This document shows, piece by piece, positions 32,587 to 43,005 of a stretch of DNA of 64,000 nt. Source of the stretch: Terebella lapidaria. Its lineage: Eukaryota; Annelida; Polychaeta; Terebellida; Terebellidae. Numbering within the stretch: the stretch's first letter is position 1; the number at the start of each line of letters is the position of its first letter. The position numbers and the translations under genes were made by a program. The notes beneath the pieces were generated by a model. It saw only the letters and a program-made list of their open reading frames with translations, was not told the DNA's origin and did not search any database. The stretch is taken from assembly GCA_949152475.1 (NCBI GenBank), contig OX424564.1, forward strand, positions 23,372,165 to 23,436,164, written 5' to 3'.

Positions 32587-33163
32587 CTATACTCTGATTT
32601 TTCTAACTTGTTTACACCGGTTTTCAACGATATTTATGCGATGCTGAACGTTATCGTTCTATAACTTGGCATACTTCACCTAGGAGTCAAACGGCAACTT
32701 CCTACCAAATTTCATACTTCTATCGCAAAAATTTAAGAAGTTGGCAATCTACCCCAATGTTAAATTTCAGCACAAAACGGGATTTCGAGAATCTGAGCAT
32801 ATTCGATGATTTGATCCTGTCTCTGTCCATCAGGATTCGAAGTATTATTGTAATTTTGGACCAGAAGACACATTGGGTGTATTCTACACAAACATATTGA
32901 TTTCGTAAGATTGCACCGCTAGAAAACAAATGCACAAAATGCACAAAAGTTTTTGCGGACCCTTAAATTCAATAATAGAGCTAAATTTAACATTGGGGTA
33001 GATTACAAACTTTCTCAATTTTCGAGATAGAAATCTGAAATTCAGTAGAAAATTGCCGTTTGACTCCCAGGTGAAGTATGCCAAGTTATAGAACGATACC
33101 ATTTAGCTCCACAAAAATATCAGCGAAAAACAGTGTAAACGAGTTAGAAAAATCAGAGTATAG
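32587..33163. repeat. Fold-back element with about 200-bp inverted arms
   Basis: The left arm starts 'ctatactctgatttttctaa' (32587) and the right arm ends with its complement 'ttagaaaaatcagagtatag' (33163). Inside, 'ctataacttggcatacttca' near 32660 pairs with 'tgaagtatgccaagttatag' near 33072, and 'ctaccccaatgttaaattt' pairs with 'aaatttaacattggggtag'. The loop is about 200 bp and non-coding. Flanks are GT-rich on both sides without a clear target duplication. It is a MITE-like non-autonomous element. Confidence 0.8.
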
Positions 33164-34087
33164 TGTGTCCCTAGTATTTATCATGGTTATGTCACGGTCT
33201 TAGCATCGTAATCCATTGAGTGTTTCGCCTGGGTGAGTAGTTTGCAGTTCTTCCGCTGGTTCCGTAGATGGTCGCCGACTTTGCTTGATTTTACTCGATT
33301 TTCAAACATCGAAGTGTACTGAAATCTCGTCTGTCTGTTCAGAAGGAAAACTTGTTTCATTCAATGTTTCATTAAATGTTTCATTGTACAGCTACAGTCC
33401 GGTATACAACCTCGATACATGTAACTTCTGCTAGGAAAACGTGACAGATATTACCTTTCAAATTAAACATCATAGTACTGTTACTGAAAATTGAATACAG
33501 ACACTTCTCCAACAACAACATGTGCTGCTGCCTGCCCCTGTCTTAGAATATCTAAGAATGTGCTAAAAGATGGTATATACCGGTCCTTGTAATGCATTAA
33601 ACTGTATGGAGTATAACATCCTATCGAAAGGAAATACTTATAACAAAAATTATATTATTTCAAATTTGAAATAATTAAAAACAAAGAGTTGCTCACATAT
33701 ATGTGGCGCAGACAAGACATTGCTAATGTTTTTGTTCAATCTGACCTCGACTGCAGAGTTAGGGTGTCTTTAAGGAAACTCGGTTTTTATCAAATGTATA
33801 TTCCGAGCTCTGCAGACCCACAACATTTAGGTCAACACGATGGAACAATCGCGATATATACAAGCCACCAACCATCCCACTTACACACATCTGTGGTTGT
33901 GAGGTCCATGCACATGGAGACTACACGTTGGCGAGGATGTCTTTGTTGTATCTTGATCCGATTTCAATTTTTAATAACGTTTTTATGATTGTTTTTCATT
34001 TTAAAACGTGAACTTTACAGAAGACTAGTTTGTGCTAATGGGAAAGGCAAAGAAAAGAGCATTTTCTATAATCCGAGATGACAATTC
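33164..34087. other. Intergenic, nothing recognised
   Basis: No gene or repeat that I can name. The 99-codon plus frame at 33689-33988 starts at a non-ATG codon and has no family resemblance. Confidence 0.4.
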
Positions 34088-34445
34088 TCGGATGACATGT
34101 GATATTTCTGGATGATTCAAGATTTCACTCAAGCAGGCAGGGAGAATGTCAGACTCGTGGGCTGGGAAAGCTGATCTTTTTTATGAATTATGAGAGAGAT
34201 CGTATCTGAATGTTTTCTATTATTAACATTTCAAATGTTGTGTGAAATACAGCAGTGAATAGAATGTGTAATACCAATCATCATGTCTTGAAAGCCAGCA
34301 CCATTTCAGAATTAAGGTGTGCCAGAAATGTGTCACTAAACAAGCCTGCGTTATATTCTCCTGTCTGAAACATAACAGTACACAATTGTTCCTCCCGGTT
34401 CTGGTAATGTATGGGAGTTCTTGAGTGTCGCAGTACAAAATAAAA
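34088..34445. repeat. Dispersed repeat B, copy 3
   Basis: Third copy of the repeat described at 19438-19800, in the same orientation. It shares 'tgtgatatttctggatgat', 'agactcgtgggctg' and the 'cagtacaaaataaa' end. Non-coding. Confidence 0.65.
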
Positions 34446-36060
34446 ATTAGCCCAAGGGCTAGGACAAGTTACCGGACAAAATATGTTTTGAATTTTAGAT
34501 ATTAGCCATTTTGTAACGTGATCTTGAAAATAAATTCACTGGTCGAATGCAACATCATGAGAATATCCAGCAAACATGTATATCATTTCCCATATGTCCA
34601 CAATTGCTTGCTAAGCTGTAAATTCAATAACAAGTAAAAAAAAAAATTAGGCCAAGGGCCAAAAATAGGCTACCGGACAATATATGTTTAATATTTTAGA
34701 TGTTAGCCAGGTCACGAGAATATTCAGCATATATAATATTAAGCATATATCATGTCCACAGTTGATTGCTAAGCTGTAAATTCAATAATCAGAGAGATAT
34801 TAGCAATTTTGTCCTGTGGACTTGAAAATGAAGGCAAAGGTCAAATTTAAGGTCATCAGAATATTTGGCATATAACATTTCCTATGTGTCCTTCATTGAT
34901 TCCCACACTATGAAGTCAATAAGTTAGATATTAGCCATTTCGTCCTGTCACCGTGAAAATCAGGTCAAAGGAAACTTGAAAATAAGGTCATTGGTCAAGT
35001 CGAGGTCATGAGAATGTTCAGCATATATCATTTGGAGTTTGAACACAATTGATTACTGAGCTGTAAAGTTGATAATAAGTGAAATATTAGCCATTTTGTG
35101 ATCTGACCTTGAAAATCAGGTCAAAAATCAAGTTGAAGACCATGAGAATATTCAGCATACATGTATATCATTTCCTGTTCGCAGTTGATTCTTAAGCTGT
35201 AAAGTCGATAACAAGCATTTTGTTCTCTGACATGGAAAATGAGGTTAAATGTCAAATTCAAGGTCACCAATATATCCAGAATATATCATTCACTATATGT
35301 TCACTGTCGAATCCTAAGCTGTAAAGTCGATAATAAGCGAGATAGTCATTTTGTGCTCTGACCTTGAAAATAAGTTCAAGGTCAAATTCAAGGTCATCAA
35401 AATATCCAGTGTATATCATTTTCTATATGTCCACAATCGGTTCCCAAGCCATAAAGTCAATAGATGAGCAAGATATTAGCCATTTTATCCTTCGACTTTG
35501 AGAATGAGGTCAAGGGTCGAATTCAAGGTCATGGCAATATTCAGCATATATCGTTTTCTATATGTTCACAATTGATTCATAAGCTGTAAAATCGATAATA
35601 AGGGAGATATTAGTCACTTTGTCCTGTGCCCTTGAAATTTAGGTAAAAGGTCAATTTGAAGGTCATGAGAATAATCTGTATATATAATTTCCTATATGTT
35701 CATAACTGATTCCTAAGCTGTGAAGTCGATTAGAAGCGGGATATTAGCCATTTTTTAACATTTCCTATATGTTCACAATTGATTCCTAAGCTGTAAAGTC
35801 GATAATAAGCGAGATATTAGCCATTTTGTGCTCTTGACCTTGAAAATGAGGTCAGAGGTCAAATTCGATGTCACGATGATATTCATCATATATCATTTCT
35901 TATATGTCCACAATTGATTCCTAAGCTGTAAAATCGATAATAGGTGAGATATTAGCCATTTTGTCCTGTCATGAGAATATTAAGCATATATCATTTCCTA
36001 TATGTCCACAATTGATTCCTAGGCTCTAATCTCAATATTATGTGAGATATTAGGCATAAT
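34446..36060. repeat. Degenerate tandem array of AGGTCA-containing units (about 120-150 bp)
   Basis: About a dozen diverged units, each with 'gatattagccattttgt', 'gaccttgaaaat', 'aggtcaa', 'attcaaggtcat', 'catatatcatttcctatatg', 'cacaattgattcctaagctg' and 'taaagtcgataataagc'. Most units carry two or three AGGTCA half sites; 35849-35861 is a perfect DR1 and several units carry TCAAGGTCA. Reverse-oriented relatives are at 1.8-2.1 kb and 2.6-2.9 kb. Non-coding. Confidence 0.85.
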
Positions 36061-36480
36061 GTGTCCCATTATAAAGCATAGGAGAATTTGACATGGGAAA
36101 GTCCCATTTGGGCCGAGTTTGGGCCAAAATGGCCCGCCCACTTCGAGCGATTCAAGCGCAACGAAATTTATAGACATCATAGGAGTACATATGAGGAGTG
36201 TTATGTATAAAAAAAAAAGTTACTGAACAGATTTTGAGAAAATGGACGCCAAAATCCAAAATCAGGCATTTTATTGTCGAAAACGGCCGCCATTTGAAAA
36301 AAAATGCGAAAATCAAAAAACAAAAAAAATACCTCTTCTTGAAAAATTTTTAGGCATTTTTGTGCAAAATTTCGGAAAAAAAATCGCCCATAAACAAAAA
36401 AGATAAAAATGTGGACGACGACGACGACACGACGGCCGCAACGCCATGCCAATCGGACATGATAGGTTTGGTAACCTAAA
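36061..36480. repeat. Dispersed repeat D copy
   Basis: Contains 'ttttgagaaaatggacgccaa', 'acggccgccatttg', 'cgacgacgacgacac' and the terminal 'ggtttggtaacctaaaa'. Low-complexity minus-strand frames here are not genes. The following 36481-38271 holds no gene I can support. Confidence 0.55.
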
Positions 36481-38271
36481 AATGTAGATCAACAAGTCAG
36501 CTTCGACATTGATATTATCTCCAGGGAAAAAAAAAACCCGAAACGTTATGATAACTACTTTTGACCTGCTTCGTTATTGTCATTCTTTCGGTATCTCATC
36601 ATCAACATGAGTTCACACAACTGGAGCGAGAACGAACGAATATGAGATACTAACTTGAGTGAACGTGTTGTACATTTTATGAACGAGTTAATTGTTCGGG
36701 TTCATGGACGGTAACGACAATTTATTCACAATTTATATCCTAAGATTCGTGATTCAGAATCTATCCATGACTCGGACCTGGTTATTTAGTTTCCAAACAT
36801 CTGATGCTAACTCATTCCACACATAACTATCAGACTCCATACATTCCAAGAATAAAGACCAAGGGAGGGGTTGAATGAAACCTGATTAATATTGTCTAGT
36901 GGAAAATACTTATGTGCAAGATGATACCATTGTCTGTATAAATTATAAAGTAACAGGACACGGTATGAAATTGGCTGAATTACTGAAGGAATGTTGTCGT
37001 TTATCAGTGTTATCACAAAGTAATGAATGTAACGAAGCTCGTACCCTAAAGATCAGACAGCTTAATACGTCATCGGAGTTATTACGTCATTGTTGTGTGA
37101 GGAGTATCCCAGGAGAGCGATCTATAGACAATGTCGCCTCCTGACAGACGCACGGTCGTACAACAAGGGGGTATTGTTTGTCACAACTAGTGTATATTCT
37201 AGGCGAGACAAATGCGATTTGGTCACGATTGTCAGGTTTCTCGTCATTTATAAACATTGTGTCTATAACATGCGTCCACTCAATGGATAAACAGTGACGG
37301 CCACTGGAACCTAATTACCATATTGGCGCACAGAGAGGTTCATGCGCCGATAAGCGGAAATTCACATATTGGAATACGTTCTGAAAAAAAAAACTATTGA
37401 TTTATAGGGACATGCACCTACATGTATATCCAGTATAATGTATACTCACTGAGTATGTTTGATGCTTTTGTATGGTAAAATATAAAGTATAATGAATGAT
37501 TCGAAATGACGAGTCCAATATATGTCAGCTTGCAGTTCGAAAATGATATCTGGGAACGATTATCTCAAGTTAGTGTTATAAAAATGTAAAACCCTTACGC
37601 AACAGTGATACAAACACGAAACACACAAAGGAGCACAATGGAAATAAGTGCTTGCACTTTTTTGTGTTATCTTGATTTTTATGTATTATTGTACCTTTGT
37701 ACATTTTTACATATTTAATCAATCAAAAAAAATACACAAAGCTCACTATTATACACAGACATGTGATCATGTAAATTCATACAATTGAGTACACATTCAA
37801 AACGTTGGGGGCGTTGTTACTATTCCAAAATACTATTGACGTCAAACGTGGCGGTAAAATATTGTGCCATTCATGATTTATGGTATACACTGCTCAACAT
37901 ATTGTATGGCTTTTCAACATTTTCACAACACAAGAGAACGTGAAATTTACACGTGAAATCTCCAATCTCTCCTGAATATGACAATGCCGTACAGTATGCT
38001 AGCTGATACTGCAACTCGCAGTTTTCCGCCACAAAGTGAAGTACTTATTCAGATTCTGGATGACTTAAAGCTATTACACATTTGCAGATCATGATATTCA
38101 ATAGCATGGGGTGTATTGTATTTTTGTCTACAATGTGTAATCGAAACACACTCATGACATTTCATTAGTATTGTTCCATGTTAAAGCAGCTGCCTTCGAA
38201 TCCAGTCAATATTTTTTGAAAACTATTTTTCATATTAAACATGCTAAACTAACTGAATGAAACATACTCAC

Positions 38272-38418
38272 ATCAAAATGTAATGAAAATAACCAGTCCT
38301 CAGGGAAATTTTGCTCATTTGAACAATCGGTTCTCGCGTAAATACAGCAACTGTATCCATCACACACAGATGTAAAGCATAGAAGTGCGAGATAGACTGA
38401 CAATTCCACACACATCAT
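38272..38418 (-). CDS. Possible first exon of a secreted protein (signal peptide)
   Basis: On the minus strand an ATG at 38418 opens 49 codons. The start MMCVELSVYLALLCFTSVCDG is a convincing signal peptide, followed by a cysteine-rich stretch (SCCIYARTDCSNEQNFPEDW). The exon would end at 38272 before a near-ideal donor, GAT|GTGAGT. A TATATAG lies about 35-45 bp upstream of the ATG (38451-38460), giving a plausible core promoter with a very short leader. I could not find the next exon, so this is a candidate only. Without splicing the frame would stop 13 codons later. Confidence 0.35.
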
Positions 38419-38460
38419 GGTATATCACTGATTATTTTCTCACAACTACACTATATATGC

Positions 38461-41400
38461 ACATACGAACTGGAAAATGTACTCGATGTGGACTCTTAGG
38501 CGCGAATTGAGCATTTGTTTACATTCAGGTTTGATGGATACACTTCGTTGGTTTATTTACAAAACCGGTACAAAATGGGCACTAAAACAGCTGAAAAGAC
38601 AACTCAGACGGACTGTAATCGTCGAAATCATTGAGCACACCTTTTCTTATATTGCATTAGATGTGTTTAACAAAAAATTGGTTTTGAAAAAAATATTGCA
38701 TACATTCGAAGGCAGCAGCTTCAAAAATCTAACCAGATCGGAAACAGAACAAGGTACTGTTACTATTTATTCCTGGGATAGCTCCGCTATAGGAAACTAA
38801 AAACAATATCGGTCCAAAATAGCAACATTATTGGACACTAACTATGTTGTCACCCTTGTAGGCAACAGAAACCATTCAAAACCATTAACTCTCGCACATG
38901 TTTGTGAAAAAAACACAACCTCGTGGTCAGATAGCTTACAACAGAGAAAAAATCACACATCTTCAGGTTTGACCACCCACAGTTCATGGAATTTTTGCTA
39001 TACATGTACATGTATACTAAAACTACAAGCAGTTGAACGGGATGCATATTGTGTAGAACTAACATCCCGTAGGGACCATCGCAATTATGGGGGATTGATG
39101 GCAGATCTGGACTTTGAGCTGACCATTTCTGAGGCCTGGTGTCGCTCACATGTTGAACCTAAACTTTTGGTGGGTAGTGTACATGTAGTGGGCATTGAGT
39201 AAAAATTATTTACGAAGTTTGTTTATATTCGAGTTTGAATACTTTCGGTGTTCACGATGAGGTGTATTTACAAACCACAATTTCGTACGTGTAAATATGA
39301 CTGAGGAATGAACTAGTATAAAATTTGTTCATTTGACATTATTTCCGCTAAGGTAGGCCTTATTTGCGGAAAATATTTCACATTTCACCGGGGAATCGCT
39401 TTCACTGATTGTTCATTATATAACTGGGTTATAAACAGTTAATTGTTGGTATTCGTTGAGAAAAATTCGACACATTTGGTCACTGGTCCGTAGCATCTGT
39501 TTGTTTTATTTTATTTTTATGACGTGAAAATGACAACCGTGTCAGATGTACCTGTTTCAATTCATGTGCTACATGCTTGATGGATTTCAGGGAAAGCTCT
39601 TCGAATTCGCGCTATGCGAGTCGAGCGCTAAGGTAAAAAGATTTAATTGGTTTTCCATTTCTTTTTCGACTACCCTTATGCGTTTTCTCCGATTGCTATA
39701 GTCGTGGGAAATAAGTTGTTTGAACAATTCACTGTGACATATTATCCGAGGTTTGCTGGGACAGGCTTGACAGGTATGTTTGTCAGCAGCATTGTTGAAC
39801 AGATACACACCCCTACGCAAACACGCGTGACGACCTTGAGTTTCCGCTGTTACAACTCCCATACAACTCCCGCAAGGGCATACCAGGTTAGCAGTTTTAT
39901 TTTGACATCATTCATTAAGTTTCTGTCAAACTTTCTGGCCGCCGATTCAAGAACAACGTTACAAAGGTACACGGGGGGAATGTTTTGAAATAATAATCTC
40001 TAAAACGATCGGAACGTTTTTCAGAAAATGGCCACCAAAGTTAAAAATTGGCCGTTTTATTCCGCAAAAGATGGAAGTCAATTCAATTAAAGAAGAAATG
40101 CGAAAATAATAATAAAAAAAATAACTGAACAATATCTCCTTTTCCAACAATAATCTACGACAATAGATTACCGGACCATATATGACCCGTAAATTAAAAA
40201 CCATCTAGGCTGAGGAACCTGTTTTTAACCCTGCATAGCTGTAAATTAGAACTGTTCAACACACTAATGACGTCACACAACTGATAAAAAATGAAGACTC
40301 ACTAATATATGTATGCAGGATATCCGTGTAGACTTGACTTTCTGATCACCTGAGATCCAAATTGTCACGAAATATAAATTTAAATCAATATTGAATCATG
40401 ACACAAATTAGTGCGTTTGATGCGACCCGCTTTCTCTTTCCGGACAGAGACCCATGTGTTCAAGCACACTTGTTAAATACCAGACAGTCAGATATTCTGT
40501 TCTTTTTAGCAGCACCACAGGGGCGTATCTAAAAATCTCAGAAGGGGGAGGGGGGGGGGGGGGCAACAGAAATAAATTGAGTTGATGGTTCGAACGAAGC
40601 AAGTCCCAAGCGGCGGGGGTCTGGGGCCCACTCAAGGGCCTCAGAAGCCAAACGTTTTTTGGCGTTTGCTGGTGCATTCTAGCCCTATTTTGGGTACACG
40701 TTACCCTTGACAACTCAACAGTTATGGCTACCGGTCATAATAACTCAACTCATAATAACTACTAACTCAACAGTTACTACAAGTACAACCAGTTTTGCAA
40801 TTAAATATTTCTAGACTAGTATGCATTCAGTTGTAATTTGACATTAACCATAAAATATGCATTTGAAAATTCAACATTTTTTTCATAGATGAATGATCAA
40901 AGGGCGAGCATAAATTATATGTGAAATTCTTTCAACATAAGTCAGAGAATACAATATGTTGTTCCTTATGTATACAGACACTGACATGCATATTAATTTT
41001 CAATTACTTGACAATAATGGTGGCACTCCTTTTTAGTAAAACATAACATACACGTATATGGTCCACTATAAACATGTTAAAACGTACTTTTGTATTTTCC
41101 GCCAAATTGAGTATCCGAAATACATGAAACTCCGTTTCTGTTTTTGCTAATTAAAAATTAGGTACGCGTATTTAATATTCAATACGTGTAAAAATTCTGA
41201 AAGTTATTTCACATCACTTTTATCGCAAGGTCATTGGTACAATATGGCATATTCTGTACTTTCTTTTTTTTCCATATTAGATAATGCGTTGTGTCAGTGT
41301 CCATGTTTGTTATTGAACGTCTACTGGTGCTACACGATGCAGCAGGGAAGGTTCAATTAACAGTTAGGTACAAGTACATTGTACTTTGATAAAAATTACA

Positions 41401-42496
41401 TGAACATACTTATGTTCAATGTATTGTGGTTTCTGATTGGTTGCTGTGAGTGAAGGTCAGGTGACCTGCATACTTAGGTATGATAACATAGGGAGTTGAG
41501 AGTAAGTTATGCGATTTGGGACATTTTTTTTGCCGAATCGTCGAAGATTCAAAATGGCTGCCACACACAGACCGGCGATTCAAGGGCAACCAAACTCATA
41601 CACATCACAGAAGTTATCTTTTGAAACAAAATTTGGAATCTGTCTGAACAGTTTTTGATAAAATGGCCGTCAAAGTCCTAGAGTGGCCGTTTCTCGTCGA
41701 ATATGGCCGCCATTCTGAAAAACAAGTGAAAATAAAACTAAAAACACCTCCCTATTGAAATATTTACAGGTATTTTTGCGCAAGCTTAAGAGATTAAGGT
41801 TACGGTCCGTCTGGACGGCTAGACGGAAGGACGACTGTACGGACGAATGTGATATTCTCGCCTCGTTGTGTGTTTTCAAGAACTTTTCAAGGACTTCAAG
41901 AACCCGGGTGAGCCTTGTCCGTTGTTCATATGACAGATTGTGGTAATTAACGCACAATATATGGGCTTCTGCCATGAGCTATCTTGAGACGACTTTCTGG
42001 TGTATTTCAGTCAATTCAGAGGGCTGATGCTTGTCACACTCAGGTTGTTCACGAAGGATGCAATAAGAGTCAAGTTCTGTCGTGGGATGAGCGTGGTATT
42101 CAATCATCACACAACTTGGCTCGATCTCACATAAATACCGACAAGTAATGCGAGAGAGGAAGTGACGTTTCTGCATGAGTTGGCCTGAGGTTACAGAGCA
42201 ATGTTCCTGAGAAACAGAGTATTGTTCAGGTGCGGTATCAAACGGAGGTCGGATAAGTTTCTGAGCTGAAAAAAAAAAATACATATATAAAGTATACATA
42301 TAGCAAAAGAAATACAGAAAAGTATACATATCGCAAAACATGAACTAACACAAGGCCACATACTGTAGGCCTTTATTGACAAAATGTCAAGATATTCAAA
42401 AGAAGGAAACAACTTCACCTGCACGGGTGTATTTTTGAAGTGCCATTCCAAGTTTCGGTTCTGAATGGGAAAGAGAAAGACAATAAGGTATTATCG
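38461..42496. other. Intergenic with scattered repeats
   Basis: No supported gene. Repeat D relatives lie at 39960-40200 and 41500-41830 ('aatggccaccaaagtt', 'atggccgccattctg', 'ctagacggaaggacgac'). A G-run element end ('ggggcgtatctaaaaatctc' followed by 'gaagggggaggggggg') is at 40519-40563. The plus frames at 38477-38800 and 38831-39202 and the pair at 39587-39988 resemble no family. Confidence 0.45.
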
Positions 42497-42502
42497 CTGT
42501 CA

Positions 42503-43005
42503 TACGGAGCCGCTGAAAGGACATGGAAGAAATATTTGTTGACATATCGTTACTGCGTTCCCTCGCAATATTATTGCGTTCCCTCGCAATAATATTGTGT
42601 TCCCTCGCAATAGTATTGCGTTCCACCGAGATCTTATTGCGTTCACTCGCGTTCCCTCGCGATCTTATTGTGTTCCTTCGCGATCTTATTGTGTTCTCTC
42701 ACAATCTGGATCGCATTCCCATGCGATATTATCACACTCCTCGCGATCTTACTTATCGCGTTCCCTCGCATTGTGCTGACGTCAATGACTTCTGAGGTTT
42801 TTCTACAAGATCGCGAGGGAACGCGATCCAGATTGCGAGGGAACGCGATCCGGATTGCGAGGGAACGCAATAAGATCGCGAGGGAACGCGATCCGGATTG
42901 CGAGGGAACGCAATAAGATCGCGAGGGAACGCGTTCCGGATTGTGAGGGAACGCAATAACAATGTGCTAAAAATATTTCTTCCATGTCCTCCCAGAGGCT
43001 CCGTA
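42503..43005. mobile_element. 503-bp MITE with 9-bp TIRs and 6-bp target duplication
   Basis: Starts TACGGAGCC and ends GGCTCCGTA; the arms stay complementary for about 35 bp ('ggacatggaagaaatattt'). It is flanked by CTGTCA on both sides (42497-42502 and 43006-43011), a clean target-site duplication. The interior is an inverted array of 15-25-bp phrases such as 'gttccctcgcgatcttattg' on the left and 'gatcgcgagggaacgc' on the right. No transposase. It sits inside the last exon of the glycosyltransferase gene and is transcribed with it. Confidence 0.9.
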
